DNA of 43,206 nucleotides from Bacteroidota bacterium (GCA_021796215.1 JAJYOK010000025.1:1-43206), one strand, 5' to 3'. Counted from the stretch's first letter, positions 16,161 through 24,457 are shown. Program-made: numbers and translations. Notes: generated by a model not told the origin, from the sequence alone.

Positions 16161-17150
16161 ATGGATCTTTCAACAACGTATCTCGGCTTTAAATTAAAAA
16201 ACCCAATCATTCCTTCAGCTTCACCAATGTCGCGTACCGTAGACAGCATTCGGGCCATGGAAGATTACGGTGCCGGGGCGGTGGTGTTGTATTCATTGTT
16301 TGAAGAGCAAATCCGTCACGAGGCGAAAGAGTTGTATCACTTTCTTTCGTACGGCGCAGAAAGTTATGCAGAAGCAACTTCGTACTTTCCGACGAAGGAA
16401 GAATATTATCTGGGACCGGAAGAATATCTTGAGCACATTCAGAACGTAAAACGCGCGGTGGATATTCCGGTCATTGCAAGTTTGAACGGGTCAACGGTTG
16501 GCGGGTGGACGGAGTATGCAAAAAATATTCAGGAGGCGGGTGCTGACGCGCTTGAGCTGAATGTGTATTTCATTCCAACCGACATCAATAAATCGGGAAG
16601 TTACGTTGAGCAGTTATACCTGGAAATTCTCCAGGCGGTCAAAGCGAAAGTAACAATTCCGGTTGCGATGAAGCTGTCCCCCTTTTTCAGTTCGCTGGTG
16701 AATATGGCAAAACGTCTTGATGATCAAGGCGCAAACGCCCTGGTGCTGTTCAATAGATTTTATCAGCCGGATATTGATTTGGAGACGCTGGAAGTTGAAC
16801 CGAGCGTCGTCCTTAGTTCGTCGGATGCGATCCGCCTGCCGCTGCGCTGGATCGGAATTCTTCATAAAAATATTCACGCCGACCTTGCCGCTACGAGTGG
16901 TATTCACACTGCACACGATGTTTTGAAAATGATGATGGTCGGCGCGAACGCCGCGATGATGTGTTCGGCACTATTGAGATTTGGCCCAAAACGCATCGGT
17001 GAAGTGCTGAACGAAATGCAAAAATGGATGATTGACCATGAATACGAATCCATCGAACAAATGCGCGGCAGCATGAGTCACAAATCAATTGCCGATGCTT
17101 CCGCTTTTGAACGTGCAAACTACATGAAAGCATTGAACAGTTTCATGTGA
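16161..17150 (+). CDS. dihydroorotate dehydrogenase-like flavoprotein (nifJ-associated)
   Basis: This 329-residue TIM-barrel protein of the DHOD/FMN family has an AGAGGT ribosome site before ATG 16161. The start (LSTTYLGFKLKNPIIPSASP) and FMN-binding segments (IPVIASLNG, GADALELNVYF, IPVAMKLSP, ATSGIHTAHDVLKMMMVGANA) follow the family. True DHODs have an NxSCPN-type segment after the ELN strand with a catalytic Cys or Ser; here that position reads NVYFIP, so the base is missing. That argues against pyrimidine synthesis. Proteins of this type commonly sit beside PFOR genes in cyanobacteria and anaerobes. A redox role next to PFOR, perhaps as a flavin electron carrier, is inference from this pairing. 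Confidence 0.82.
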   Translation: MDLSTTYLGFKLKNPIIPSASPMSRTVDSIRAMEDYGAGAVVLYSLFEEQIRHEAKELYHFLSYGAESYAEATSYFPTKEEYYLGPEEYLEHIQNVKRAVDIPVIASLNGSTVGGWTEYAKNIQEAGADALELNVYFIPTDINKSGSYVEQLYLEILQAVKAKVTIPVAMKLSPFFSSLVNMAKRLDDQGANALVLFNRFYQPDIDLETLEVEPSVVLSSSDAIRLPLRWIGILHKNIHADLAATSGIHTAHDVLKMMMVGANAAMMCSALLRFGPKRIGEVLNEMQKWMIDHEYESIEQMRGSMSHKSIADASAFERANYMKALNSFM

Positions 17151-17162
17151 TCCCTCTTTTTT

Positions 17163-17190
17163 GCGGCGGTGGCGCAATGGCCCCCGCCGC
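17163..17190 (+). terminator. GC-rich hairpin downstream of the DHOD-like gene
   Basis: GCGGCGG (17163-17169) and CCGCCGC (17184-17190) pair perfectly, and the stem can extend by GG/CC past one mismatch. It lies 12 nt after the stop codon. The following ATTTCTC is only weakly T-rich, so it is a probable rather than certain intrinsic terminator. Confidence 0.45.
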
Positions 17191-17215
17191 ATTTCTCACT
17201 TTTGGCTCGCCTTGT

Positions 17216-17244
17216 TTTACACTCACCTCTAAATTGTTTATATT
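17216..17244 (+). promoter_or_regulatory. sigma70-type promoter for the metallophosphoesterase, leaderless geometry
   Basis: TTTACA (17216-17221) and TATATT (17239-17244) are separated by exactly 17 nt, and each differs from consensus at one base. The expected start, about 6-7 nt beyond the -10 box, falls on the ATG at 17251. There is no Shine-Dalgarno sequence in the TTTTTTCC before that ATG. Confidence 0.5.
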
Positions 17245-17250
17245 TTTTCC

Positions 17251-17952
17251 ATGAAACTTGCCGTTATTTCCGATATTCATGGAAACCTTGAAGCGCTTAC
17301 CACCGCTCTTGAAATTATCAAAGAGCGTGGAATTGAAACGACGTACTGCCTCGGAGATATTGTGGGGTATGGCGCTAATCCGAATGAGTGCATTGAAGAA
17401 TTACATTCCCGCAACATTCCATGTCTTCTCGGAAATCATGATGAAGCGGCACTTGATCTCAATCAGGCGAAACGATTCAACAAGTATGCGAAAATAACGG
17501 CGGAATGGACTGCCTCTCACCTTAGCGATGAGCACAAGGCGTATCTTTCTCACCTTCCGCTGGTTCATACATTGAAAGAATGCACGTTCGTTCATTCTTC
17601 ACCGAACGATCCGCACGCGTGGCATTATATCCTTTCACAGGCAGAAGCATTGCGATGCTTTCCGTTTTTCACAACGCCTGTCTGCTGGATCGGCCATTCG
17701 CATGTGCCCGGAGTTTACTGTGAAGATGGAAGTACACGCGTTGTCGAGGGAGGGAAACGCTATCTCATCAATGTTGGCTCAGTAGGTCAGCCGCGCGACG
17801 GCGACTGGCGGCTGAGTTTCGGAATTTTTGATTTTGAAACGTGGAATTATGAACACGTACGCGCAGAGTATAATGTTGAAGCTGCCTGCGAAAAAATTAT
17901 TGCTGCAGGGCTTCCACATTTTCTTGCCGACCGTCTTCGTGTAGGGATATGA
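17251..17952 (+). CDS. metallophosphoesterase (YfcE/calcineurin-like fold)
   Basis: This 233-residue cytosolic protein has the full metal-binding set of the calcineurin-like phosphoesterase fold: DIHGN at residues 8-12, GDIVGYGANPNE, GNHDE and GHSHVPG near residue 150. Family members use two metal ions (often Mn or Fe) to hydrolyse phosphodiesters or phosphomonoesters; the substrate cannot be read here. It lies alone, convergent with the anti-sigma gene, with a palindromic repeat between them. The candidate promoter places the transcription start at or near the ATG, so the mRNA may be leaderless. There is no signal peptide or membrane segment. Confidence 0.82.
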   Translation: MKLAVISDIHGNLEALTTALEIIKERGIETTYCLGDIVGYGANPNECIEELHSRNIPCLLGNHDEAALDLNQAKRFNKYAKITAEWTASHLSDEHKAYLSHLPLVHTLKECTFVHSSPNDPHAWHYILSQAEALRCFPFFTTPVCWIGHSHVPGVYCEDGSTRVVEGGKRYLINVGSVGQPRDGDWRLSFGIFDFETWNYEHVRAEYNVEAACEKIIAAGLPHFLADRLRVGI

Positions 17953-17988
17953 AAAACAGTTGGCGGGTAACGCGATGTCTTATGAAAA

Positions 17989-18115
17989 AATCCGAAATTC
18001 TAAGTTAGAAATTCTAAACAAATTTGAATCACTAAAATTGCAAAACAGCACCAACGCGAATTCGGTAATTTTGTTTTTGGATTTGTTTAGGATTTAGACA
18101 TTTGGGTTTCGGATT
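17989..18115. repeat. AT-rich palindromic repeat, copy 1
   Basis: Perfect 9-bp ends, AATCCGAAA (17989-17997) and TTTCGGATT (18107-18115), bound an imperfect palindrome of about 127 bp. Left arm GAAATTCTAAACAAATT (18008-18024) and right arm TTTGTTTAGGATTT (18082-18095) are almost complementary. Both arm sequences recur at 28936-29046. The right end reaches the stop codon of the minus-strand anti-sigma gene. It is probably a non-autonomous mobile palindrome; a bidirectional terminator role between the two converging genes is possible. Confidence 0.65.
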
Positions 18116-18942
18116 TATTCCCCTGTGTCCGTTAAAAATGCAATCATCTTCTGACGGTCCATTTTGCTGACGGCGGTGCAGAGAGTATGTTTTTGTTCCC
18201 ACATGACAAGGTTATATTTGCCGGGTTTATCCTGAAAATACCAGCCGGTTTTTTCAAGCGCATCCTTTGCATCAGTCGGTAATCCGATTTTTTCCCCTTT
18301 CATCGCCTCATCAAGGTCCGTTTGAGATACGTACAATAAATTTTGCTCACCACCGAACTTGTACACAACATGCGCAAGTTTTACCCCGTCAAATTCAGAA
18401 AGTGTACCGCCGCACCAATCACAGCCGTTCGTTGGTGCGACGCTGATATCAAAGGAGACATCTTTTTTAAGATAGTCTTTTACGTCATCCGCCGCGTGGC
18501 TCATAATTTTTGGCTTGATACTGCCTGCCATGACGGCAGCGTAATTTTTTATTGACTGCGAGATGATATTTTTCTCGTTGGGAAGCTTCGGCGCTAGAGG
18601 CTTCTTCACTACTGAATACATGCCGACGGCAATTGTTAAGATGAGAATAAGCGCTACTGCAGGATTAAAAATCGGCTGGCCAAAGAATGCAGTAAACCAT
18701 GATCGTTTTTCTGATTGCCGCTCGTGGGCAAGCGCTTCAACGACTGCACTGTATACTTCCGCGGGCATTTTTGCGCGGGGGATTCTGTGCTGTATCAGGG
18801 ATTTGATCATTTCCTCCGACGTGAACTCTGCCTGACATTGCCCGCAGATACTGATATGTGTTTCGAACTCCTGCCTCACCTTACCAGAAAGACGGCGATC
18901 CACCGCTTCGCTGATAAGTTCGTACACCTGACTACAATTCAC
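18115..18942 (-). CDS. zinc-finger anti-sigma factor with periplasmic CX2C domain
   Basis: The protein has 275 residues from a GTG at 18942, supported by AAGGTGG just upstream. The N-terminal zf-HC2 anti-sigma domain has HX3CX2C (His29, Cys33, Cys36) with an additional Cys3. One membrane helix spans about residues 93-112. The C-terminal domain of about 160 residues should lie outside the cytoplasm and holds Cys174 and Cys177 (GCDWCGG) and Cys255. It follows the ECF sigma gene after about 30 nt, the usual order for a sigma/anti-sigma pair. By family the zinc domain binds and blocks the sigma factor. The cysteines outside suggest a redox, thiol or metal signal, but that is inferred. Confidence 0.82.
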   Translation of the reverse strand: MNCSQVYELISEAVDRRLSGKVRQEFETHISICGQCQAEFTSEEMIKSLIQHRIPRAKMPAEVYSAVVEALAHERQSEKRSWFTAFFGQPIFNPAVALILILTIAVGMYSVVKKPLAPKLPNEKNIISQSIKNYAAVMAGSIKPKIMSHAADDVKDYLKKDVSFDISVAPTNGCDWCGGTLSEFDGVKLAHVVYKFGGEQNLLYVSQTDLDEAMKGEKIGLPTDAKDALEKTGWYFQDKPGKYNLVMWEQKHTLCTAVSKMDRQKMIAFLTDTGE

Positions 18943-18973
18943 AATACCACCTTGGTAAAAATTTATTCAACAA

Positions 18974-19549
18974 CTAATCCTTTCCAATAAATCCTCTGCT
19001 CTTTGCATATTCGAAGAGCTTCACCTGCAGCAATTTTCTTCCTCGATGCAGACGTGAACGAACAGTGCCCACGGGGCATTCAACAAAATCAGCAATCTCT
19101 TCGTACGTCAATCCTTCAATATCACAGAGGATGACTACGGTGCGAAAGTCTTCCGGCAATGATTCAAGCGCTTTGGCTACCTCGTCATCAAGTAACTGAC
19201 CGAAGAGCTTTTCCTGAAGGTCATTCGGATCAGCCGATTCATCCTTGATGGTGTTGTAGAAATTCTTAATCTCGTCATAATCAACCGTATCGGGTTCTTT
19301 CACAGTTTTCCGATACAGGTTGATGTATGTGTTCTTCATAATACGGAACAACCACGCGCGGATGTTGGTTCCTTTTTCGTATTTGTCCCAGAAGCGGTAA
19401 GCCTTCAAATAGGTCTCTTGCAACAGGTCGTGCGCATCATCAGGATTGCTGGTCATGCGCATGGCATAATTGTAGAGAATATCCATGTGAGGAAGAGCTT
19501 CTTGCTCGAACTCTTTGTGTAATTTTTTAGTTTCTGAAGTAATGGCCAA
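18974..19549 (-). CDS. ECF sigma-70 factor
   Basis: This is about 191 residues if started at TTG 19549, whose product begins AITSETKKLHKEF; an AAAAGAG lies about 10 nt upstream. A GTG at 19597 would add 16 residues that do not look like family sequence. Region 2 is clear (DILYNYAMRMTSNPDDAHDL, then LLQETYLKAYRFW, and IRAWLFRIMKNTYIN). Region 4 has LPEDFRTVVILCDIEGLTYEEIAD and the helix-turn-helix VGTVRSRLHRGRKLL. It directs RNA polymerase to stress promoters when released from the anti-sigma encoded next to it. Which stress is not visible; the cysteines of the anti-sigma hint at oxidative or thiol stress. The divergent lipoprotein at 19785 could be a target. Confidence 0.85.
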   Translation of the reverse strand: MAITSETKKLHKEFEQEALPHMDILYNYAMRMTSNPDDAHDLLQETYLKAYRFWDKYEKGTNIRAWLFRIMKNTYINLYRKTVKEPDTVDYDEIKNFYNTIKDESADPNDLQEKLFGQLLDDEVAKALESLPEDFRTVVILCDIEGLTYEEIADFVECPVGTVRSRLHRGRKLLQVKLFEYAKSRGFIGKD

Positions 19550-19614
19550 GGCAAACGCAACTCTTTTTAGGTCCCGCCATGGAGCTACATGGACCACGTT
19601 CAGTGATAAACCCC

Positions 19615-19656
19615 GTTCGCAGCTGCTGTTCCTGCCCGCGAACTACCGGGAACAGC
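19615..19656 (+). other. potential H-type pseudoknot in the sigma / lipoprotein intergenic region
   Basis: GCTGTTCCTG (19625-19634) pairs with CGGGAACAGC (19647-19656), a 10-bp stem including one T-G wobble. Its 12-nt loop contains GCGAAC (19638-19643), which is perfectly complementary to GTTCGC (19615-19620) just upstream of the stem. The interleaving gives an H-type pseudoknot. The wobble pair favours the plus-strand transcript, which would place it about 130 nt before the ATG at 19785. No known riboswitch family was recognised. Confidence 0.35.
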
Positions 19657-19784
19657 CGAAACGTAGCACTGGTTCCGAGAGCGGCTACGGGAAGCATTGA
19701 AATTAACTTAACAAAATCGGAGATTACTTTCAACTTAACATTTGCGTTGATATATTATGAACGAATATAAGAAGAAAGGATGAT

Positions 19785-22175
19785 ATGAAATCATTGTTAT
19801 TATTACTGTGTATTTTTTTCGCAGGATGCGCCGCTGATGCGCCTTCGCTGCTGTCCCAAAGGGATTTTCAACCGGGTAAAATGCCGGACCACCGAATTCT
19901 TCTTCCGAATGGGTGGATGCTTTCGCCGGCGGGAACGTCGGTTTCTGTGGGCGATCTTCCGTTGGGAATGGATATCTCGCCGGATGGAAAATTCGCCGCA
20001 ATTGTGAACAGCGGGGAAAGCGGCGCAACGATCTCAGTTATTGATCTTGTGAAAAAAGAAAATGTACAAACGATACGAATGGTTTCTTTGTGGAACGGCG
20101 TTCGTTTTCTGCATGGCGGAAATGAATTCTATGTCACGACAGGGAATGAAAATTCCGTCATTCATTTCGAACTAGGAAATGGCATTGCCGAACCGGTTGA
20201 TACAATTCAACTTGGGAAGAAATTTCCCGCAGAGAATATTTCTCCGACCGGCCTGGACGTAAGCCGCAACGATTCGACATTGTATGTTGTATCGAAGGGA
20301 AATAATTCGGTATATAAAATTGATCGCGTGAGAAAAACAATCTTATTAACTCTGCAATTGGAGCACGATCTGTATTCCTGTTTGTACGATGACGACCGGG
20401 GCGTGCTTTTTGTCAGTGAATGGGGCGGGAAAGAAATTGCCGTTGTCAATGCAGATTCACTTCGCTTGATACGAGCGATTCCAGTCGGAGATCATCCGAC
20501 GGAAATGGCAGAAACCAAAGACGGCAAACGTCTTTTTGTTGCCAATGCGAACAACAATACGGTTTCAGTTATTGATATCGGTGCCGGCAAAGTTATTGAA
20601 ACAATTTCCACGGCGCTTTCTCCTGATGCGTTGAACGGCAGCACGCCGAATTCTCTCGCGCTCAGCGCGGGTGACAAAACATTGTTTGTTGCAAATGCCG
20701 ACAATAACTGTCTTGCTGTGATTGATATTTCCAAATTCGGACAAAGCCGTTCAAAGGGATTTATTCCGACAGGGTGGTATCCAACAGAAGTGCGCGTTGT
20801 GGACGGCGCGCTTCTTGTCACAAACGGCAAAGGAGAGATTTCAAAAGCAAATCCGCACCACGAATACATCGGCGGTTTGTTACGCGGAACGCTCTCCTTT
20901 ATTCCTTCCCCGACGAATACAGATCTTGAACATTATTCTGCAGAAGTATTTCAGAACACACCGCTCACGCGGACAAGTACAGCGCCGCAGCGTGAAACGA
21001 ATAATCCGATTCCTTTGCACGAAGGGGATGCATCGCCGATCAAACATGTCTTTTACATCATTAAAGAAAACAGGACGTATGATCAAGTATTCGGTGATAT
21101 TTCGCGCGGCAACGGCGATTCATCGTTATGTATTTTTGGTGCCGATGTTACTCCCAACGAACATGCTATCGCCGATGAATTTGTTCTTCTCGATAATTTT
21201 TATGTTGACGCCGAAGTCAGCGCAGACGGACACAATTGGTCCATGGCGGCTTATGCAACGGACTATGTGGAGAAAACATGGCCCACGTTTTACGGCGGAC
21301 GAGGCGGAGAATATGATTTTGAAACTGAGGGTATCACCACTCCGACCGAAGGATATATTTGGGATAATTGTATTCGTCACGATGTCTCGATGCGGAACTA
21401 TGGCGAGTTTTATTATAATGATGAGAAAAGCAAACAATGGGTCGTCAGCGCGACGGGATTGCGGGGCAGAACGTCGCCTGATTTTTACGGTTGGGATTTA
21501 AATTATCCCGACGTTGAACGCGCCAAAGCATGGGAGCGTGAATTCACTCAATATGAAATGGGTGACTCGCTTCCGCAGTTTGAAATTATTCGCCTGCCGA
21601 ATGACCATACTGCAGGAACGCGTAAAGGAGGGCATTCTCCTCGTGCCATGGTTGCCGATAATGATCAAGCCGTCGGCATGGTCGTTGATAGAATTTCTCA
21701 CAGCAAATACTGGAAAGAGTCAGCGATTTTTATTCTTGAAGATGATGCGCAAAACGGCCCCGACCATGTTGATGCGCACCGTTCGACAGCGCTTGTTATC
21801 AGCCCGTACATCAAACATCATTTCGTTGATCATACAATGTATTCGACTTCCGGAATGATGAGAACAATGGAGCTGATTCTCGGCATTCCGCCGATGACGC
21901 AGTACGACGCGAGCGCGACACCAATGTATTTTGCATTCACGCCGCAACCGAATCTCGTGCCGTTCGATCTTCGCAAGCCGCGCATTGATCTTCATGAAAA
22001 GAATGCACTCGGAGTCTATGGTCAGCGCTCAATGGCGGCAATGAATCTCCGCAGAGAAGATGCCGCTCCCGATCATGAATTCAATGAAATTATTTGGAAA
22101 TCCGTGAAAGGCTCAACGTCAGCAATGCCGGCGCCAGTTCACAGCGCATTTGTTTTTGTGCACGATGAGGATTGA
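19785..22175 (+). CDS. lipoprotein with YVTN-type beta-propeller and phosphoesterase domain
   Basis: This 796-residue protein starts at ATG 19785 after AAAGGA. A short signal ends in the lipobox FAGC (Cys15). Residues about 50-370 form a beta-propeller of repeated YVTN/YncE-like blades (GMDISPDGKFAAIVNSG, GLDVSRNDSTLYVVSKG, MAETKDGKRLFVANANN, LALSAGDKTLFVANADN). From about residue 415 a phospholipase C/phosphoesterase-type domain follows, opening with HVFYIIKENRTYDQVFGD and continuing with DGHNWSMAA and EDDAQNGPDHVDAHRS. Proteins with this pairing are usually annotated as bifunctional YncE/alkaline phosphatase-superfamily lipoproteins. A role in releasing phosphate or cleaving phospholipid outside the cell is plausible; the substrate is unknown. 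It is divergent from the ECF sigma gene. Confidence 0.83.
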   Translation: MKSLLLLLCIFFAGCAADAPSLLSQRDFQPGKMPDHRILLPNGWMLSPAGTSVSVGDLPLGMDISPDGKFAAIVNSGESGATISVIDLVKKENVQTIRMVSLWNGVRFLHGGNEFYVTTGNENSVIHFELGNGIAEPVDTIQLGKKFPAENISPTGLDVSRNDSTLYVVSKGNNSVYKIDRVRKTILLTLQLEHDLYSCLYDDDRGVLFVSEWGGKEIAVVNADSLRLIRAIPVGDHPTEMAETKDGKRLFVANANNNTVSVIDIGAGKVIETISTALSPDALNGSTPNSLALSAGDKTLFVANADNNCLAVIDISKFGQSRSKGFIPTGWYPTEVRVVDGALLVTNGKGEISKANPHHEYIGGLLRGTLSFIPSPTNTDLEHYSAEVFQNTPLTRTSTAPQRETNNPIPLHEGDASPIKHVFYIIKENRTYDQVFGDISRGNGDSSLCIFGADVTPNEHAIADEFVLLDNFYVDAEVSADGHNWSMAAYATDYVEKTWPTFYGGRGGEYDFETEGITTPTEGYIWDNCIRHDVSMRNYGEFYYNDEKSKQWVVSATGLRGRTSPDFYGWDLNYPDVERAKAWEREFTQYEMGDSLPQFEIIRLPNDHTAGTRKGGHSPRAMVADNDQAVGMVVDRISHSKYWKESAIFILEDDAQNGPDHVDAHRSTALVISPYIKHHFVDHTMYSTSGMMRTMELILGIPPMTQYDASATPMYFAFTPQPNLVPFDLRKPRIDLHEKNALGVYGQRSMAAMNLRREDAAPDHEFNEIIWKSVKGSTSAMPAPVHSAFVFVHDED

Positions 22176-22730
22176 GTGTCGCGCTTGTTGAAATTTCTTG
22201 ACGCGCATATTTCTTTTAGAATGTTGCTCTGGCTTGTTCCTTGCGTTCTCGCGGTCCACAATTTTGAAGAAGCTCTTACGATGCCTGCATGGGTGCCGGA
22301 GAACCTTTCTTCAATCCGTCAAATGATGCCGTTTCACCTGACCGTTCGCTTTTCGTCGGCGCAGCTTCTCATGTCACTTCTTCTTGCAACCGTAGTTCCT
22401 TTTTTAGTGACAATATTTTGTGCGAACGGAGGAAGAGGGAGTTTCAGGATCGATCTGCTTTTTATTCTTCAGTCCATTGTTTTTTTGAATATCTTCATTC
22501 CGCACATTGGCGTATCAGTGTTGCTGTTTCGCTATAATCCGGGGGTCATCACCGCTGTTGCGCTAAACTTTCCCTTCTCGCTTTATTTTTTTCGGCGGGT
22601 CTTGAAAGAAGAATATCTGGATTGGAAGAAATTGAAGATGATCTTTGCAGTGTCGCTGTTTTTGTATGTACCGGCGGCGGCACTGTTACACTACATCGGG
22701 CAGTTCATTGCCCGGATTTTTTTTACTTGA
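22176..22730 (+). CDS. HXXEE-family integral membrane protein
   Basis: This 184-residue protein starts at a GTG directly after the stop of the preceding gene, with GAGGA overlapping that gene's end. It is strongly hydrophobic with about five membrane helices. Near the N-terminus, VHNFEEALTMPAW matches the HXXEE motif family (His, two residues, Glu-Glu), and later histidines (FHLT, PHIG, LHYIG) recur on helices as in that family. The conserved His/Glu could bind a metal, but the family has no established function that I know. The abutting genes imply cotranscription with the phosphoesterase lipoprotein. Confidence 0.68.
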   Translation: MSRLLKFLDAHISFRMLLWLVPCVLAVHNFEEALTMPAWVPENLSSIRQMMPFHLTVRFSSAQLLMSLLLATVVPFLVTIFCANGGRGSFRIDLLFILQSIVFLNIFIPHIGVSVLLFRYNPGVITAVALNFPFSLYFFRRVLKEEYLDWKKLKMIFAVSLFLYVPAAALLHYIGQFIARIFFT

Positions 22731-22757
22731 TGTACAAAAATGGGGCGGGGACATTTC

Positions 22758-23861
22758 TTATCGTTCAAAACCTTTCATGACTTCAGCGGAAATTTTTGGA
22801 ACATCGCCGTATTGCTGTGATAGCGTTTCATATTTCTGGAAAAAATCTTCTGGGCCTTTCGTGATGCTTTCGGTGAGAGCGGGGCGTCCGAGTTTTGTGT
22901 CAATTTCCAATGCCATCAAATTACCGGCTGTAGCGCCGTAATTTTTTTCCAGTGAACCTGAGAGATTCGCATCCATAATTAGCGTGCGGGCTTGGGCATG
23001 TGTGAGGTCTGGGGATTGCAGCTGAAGCAGTGCTTCATTAAGCGCGACAATGGAATGTGAAGCAATGTCGTACCACTCTTGCGGCGGATTGTCGTTCATT
23101 TGCTGCTGCATGGAGATGTAATACGCAATGCCTTCGTTTTGCACAAGCTCCGTGAGAACCGCAAACGGGTCGTGGCGTTGATGCCATTGCGTCCAGACCG
23201 GCGATGTTTCTTGAAACGTGCTGAAGACTGCGTGAAACGATTCGTGGGCGAGAACGCTGAGAAGCTCAATGAATTGTCCCTTGACGTTATGCGGATACTC
23301 AACGAGCCGTGCGAGATTGACAACTACGACCGGCTCGCCTTCATTTTCTCCGACGAATTCCGGTGAAGCGCCATTCCATCGAACACGCCGAACAAAAGCC
23401 GCAGCGCGTTCGTTGCCCATCGCGACAAAATAAACCGGAATGGCCGCTGTGATCTGAATGTTTTCTGGGAAGAATTGTGCGATTGTTGCGAGCACGCGCC
23501 GATCAACTGCGTGACGTTGTGTTTCCGTAAGAAGCGCCTTGATATCATCAAGGTGCTCTCTTGTTCCCTGTAATCCAAAGACGTCATCCGTGTCGCGGAA
23601 ATTGTCACGGAGCAGTTCCAGTTTATGAAGAAAAGCTTCCGGTGGGAGCTGCGTGCGCGCAAGTACCATGCTCGTTGCGGCGGCGATTGCATTTCCTTTG
23701 AGCGCGGCAACACGGTTCACGTTGTTCGCCATTCCTTCGCACATATCAATCATCGCTTGCGCCGAGGAGAAATCCAGCCGCAGCATGACATTGAAATTTG
23801 GATTTGTCTGTGCCGGCAAAAATTGCGGGATAAACAGCAGCAGAAAAAAAACAGCTTTCAT
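22758..23861 (-). CDS. secreted putative zinc peptidase (gluzincin-like, DUF5700-type)
   Basis: This 367-residue protein has a signal peptide (MKAVFFLLLFIPQFLPAQ) and a GGAGAAAA ribosome site before ATG 23861. The zinc motif HESFH is at residues 206-210 and a probable third ligand, Glu243, lies in the following helix (ELVQNEGIAYY). This spacing and the NEG-type motif fit gluzincin metallopeptidases, and the overall look recalls the DUF5700 family. It should act in the periplasm or outside the cell. The start overlaps the stop of the methyltransferase gene by 4 nt, so translation is coupled. It converges on the HXXEE gene with only 27 nt between and no obvious terminator. Confidence 0.7.
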   Translation of the reverse strand: MKAVFFLLLFIPQFLPAQTNPNFNVMLRLDFSSAQAMIDMCEGMANNVNRVAALKGNAIAAATSMVLARTQLPPEAFLHKLELLRDNFRDTDDVFGLQGTREHLDDIKALLTETQRHAVDRRVLATIAQFFPENIQITAAIPVYFVAMGNERAAAFVRRVRWNGASPEFVGENEGEPVVVVNLARLVEYPHNVKGQFIELLSVLAHESFHAVFSTFQETSPVWTQWHQRHDPFAVLTELVQNEGIAYYISMQQQMNDNPPQEWYDIASHSIVALNEALLQLQSPDLTHAQARTLIMDANLSGSLEKNYGATAGNLMALEIDTKLGRPALTESITKGPEDFFQKYETLSQQYGDVPKISAEVMKGFER

Positions 23862-24457
23862 TTTTTTTCTCCCACAAATCTTATCACTACAGCTTCGCCG
23901 CGGTGATGTTCGCCTTCATCCAATTCCACAGTTTCGCGCTCGAGTAAAATCGTTTCCATGGTATGAAAATCATGGGCAATGATGTCGGTAGAATAAAGGA
24001 GTTCGATGCTTTTCGGACCGCCGGATGTTTTCGTGATTTGTTCTTTAGCGAAGGCTTCAAGAATAATTCTTCCTCCCGGTTTTAATGCTGCAATGCAACG
24101 TGCGTGTATTTGTTTTCGCAAAGCTTCGGGAAGATGAATGAAGATAAGCCCCGCAGCGTCGTACATATTTTCCTGAGGAACGAACATTTCAAGATTTTGA
24201 ACAGCGTAATTCAATGTTGTGTTTCTTTGCTGTGCAAGCGCTAACGCTTTCTTTTTTGCTTCTGTGCTGGCATCAAAAGCATCAACTTGCCAGCCGTGTT
24301 GTGCGGCGTACACGCCATTTCTTCCTTCGCCTTCGCCAAGCATCAGAATGCGCCCCGCTTTGAATTTGTTCAGCTCTTCTTTGAAGAAGGCGTTGGGTTG
24401 TGTTCCGTAATAATAATCACTGCCGGAAAAACGCTCGTCCCATTGATTGTTTGCCAT
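23858..24457 (-). CDS. class I SAM-dependent methyltransferase
   Basis: This 199-residue cytosolic protein has a short N-terminal cap (WDERFSGSDYYYGTQPNAFF) typical of TehB/thiopurine-type methyltransferases. The SAM-binding motif I is ILMLGEGEGRNGVYAA around residues 37-52, with acidic motif II VDAFDAS. Later strands (DAAGLIFIHLP and LKPGGRIILEAF) complete the Rossmann-like fold. The substrate is unknown; similar proteins methylate small thiols or tellurite, or are uncharacterised. Its gene is first in a two-gene unit with the secreted peptidase, an unusual pairing without an obvious common pathway. Confidence 0.8.
   Translation of the reverse strand: MANNQWDERFSGSDYYYGTQPNAFFKEELNKFKAGRILMLGEGEGRNGVYAAQHGWQVDAFDASTEAKKKALALAQQRNTTLNYAVQNLEMFVPQENMYDAAGLIFIHLPEALRKQIHARCIAALKPGGRIILEAFAKEQITKTSGGPKSIELLYSTDIIAHDFHTMETILLERETVELDEGEHHRGEAVVIRFVGEKK

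Noticed and set aside
15935-16192. 85-residue frame in the nifJ/DHOD-like gap
   Set aside because: It runs straight through the palindromic element and into the next gene in another frame; composition follows the repeat.
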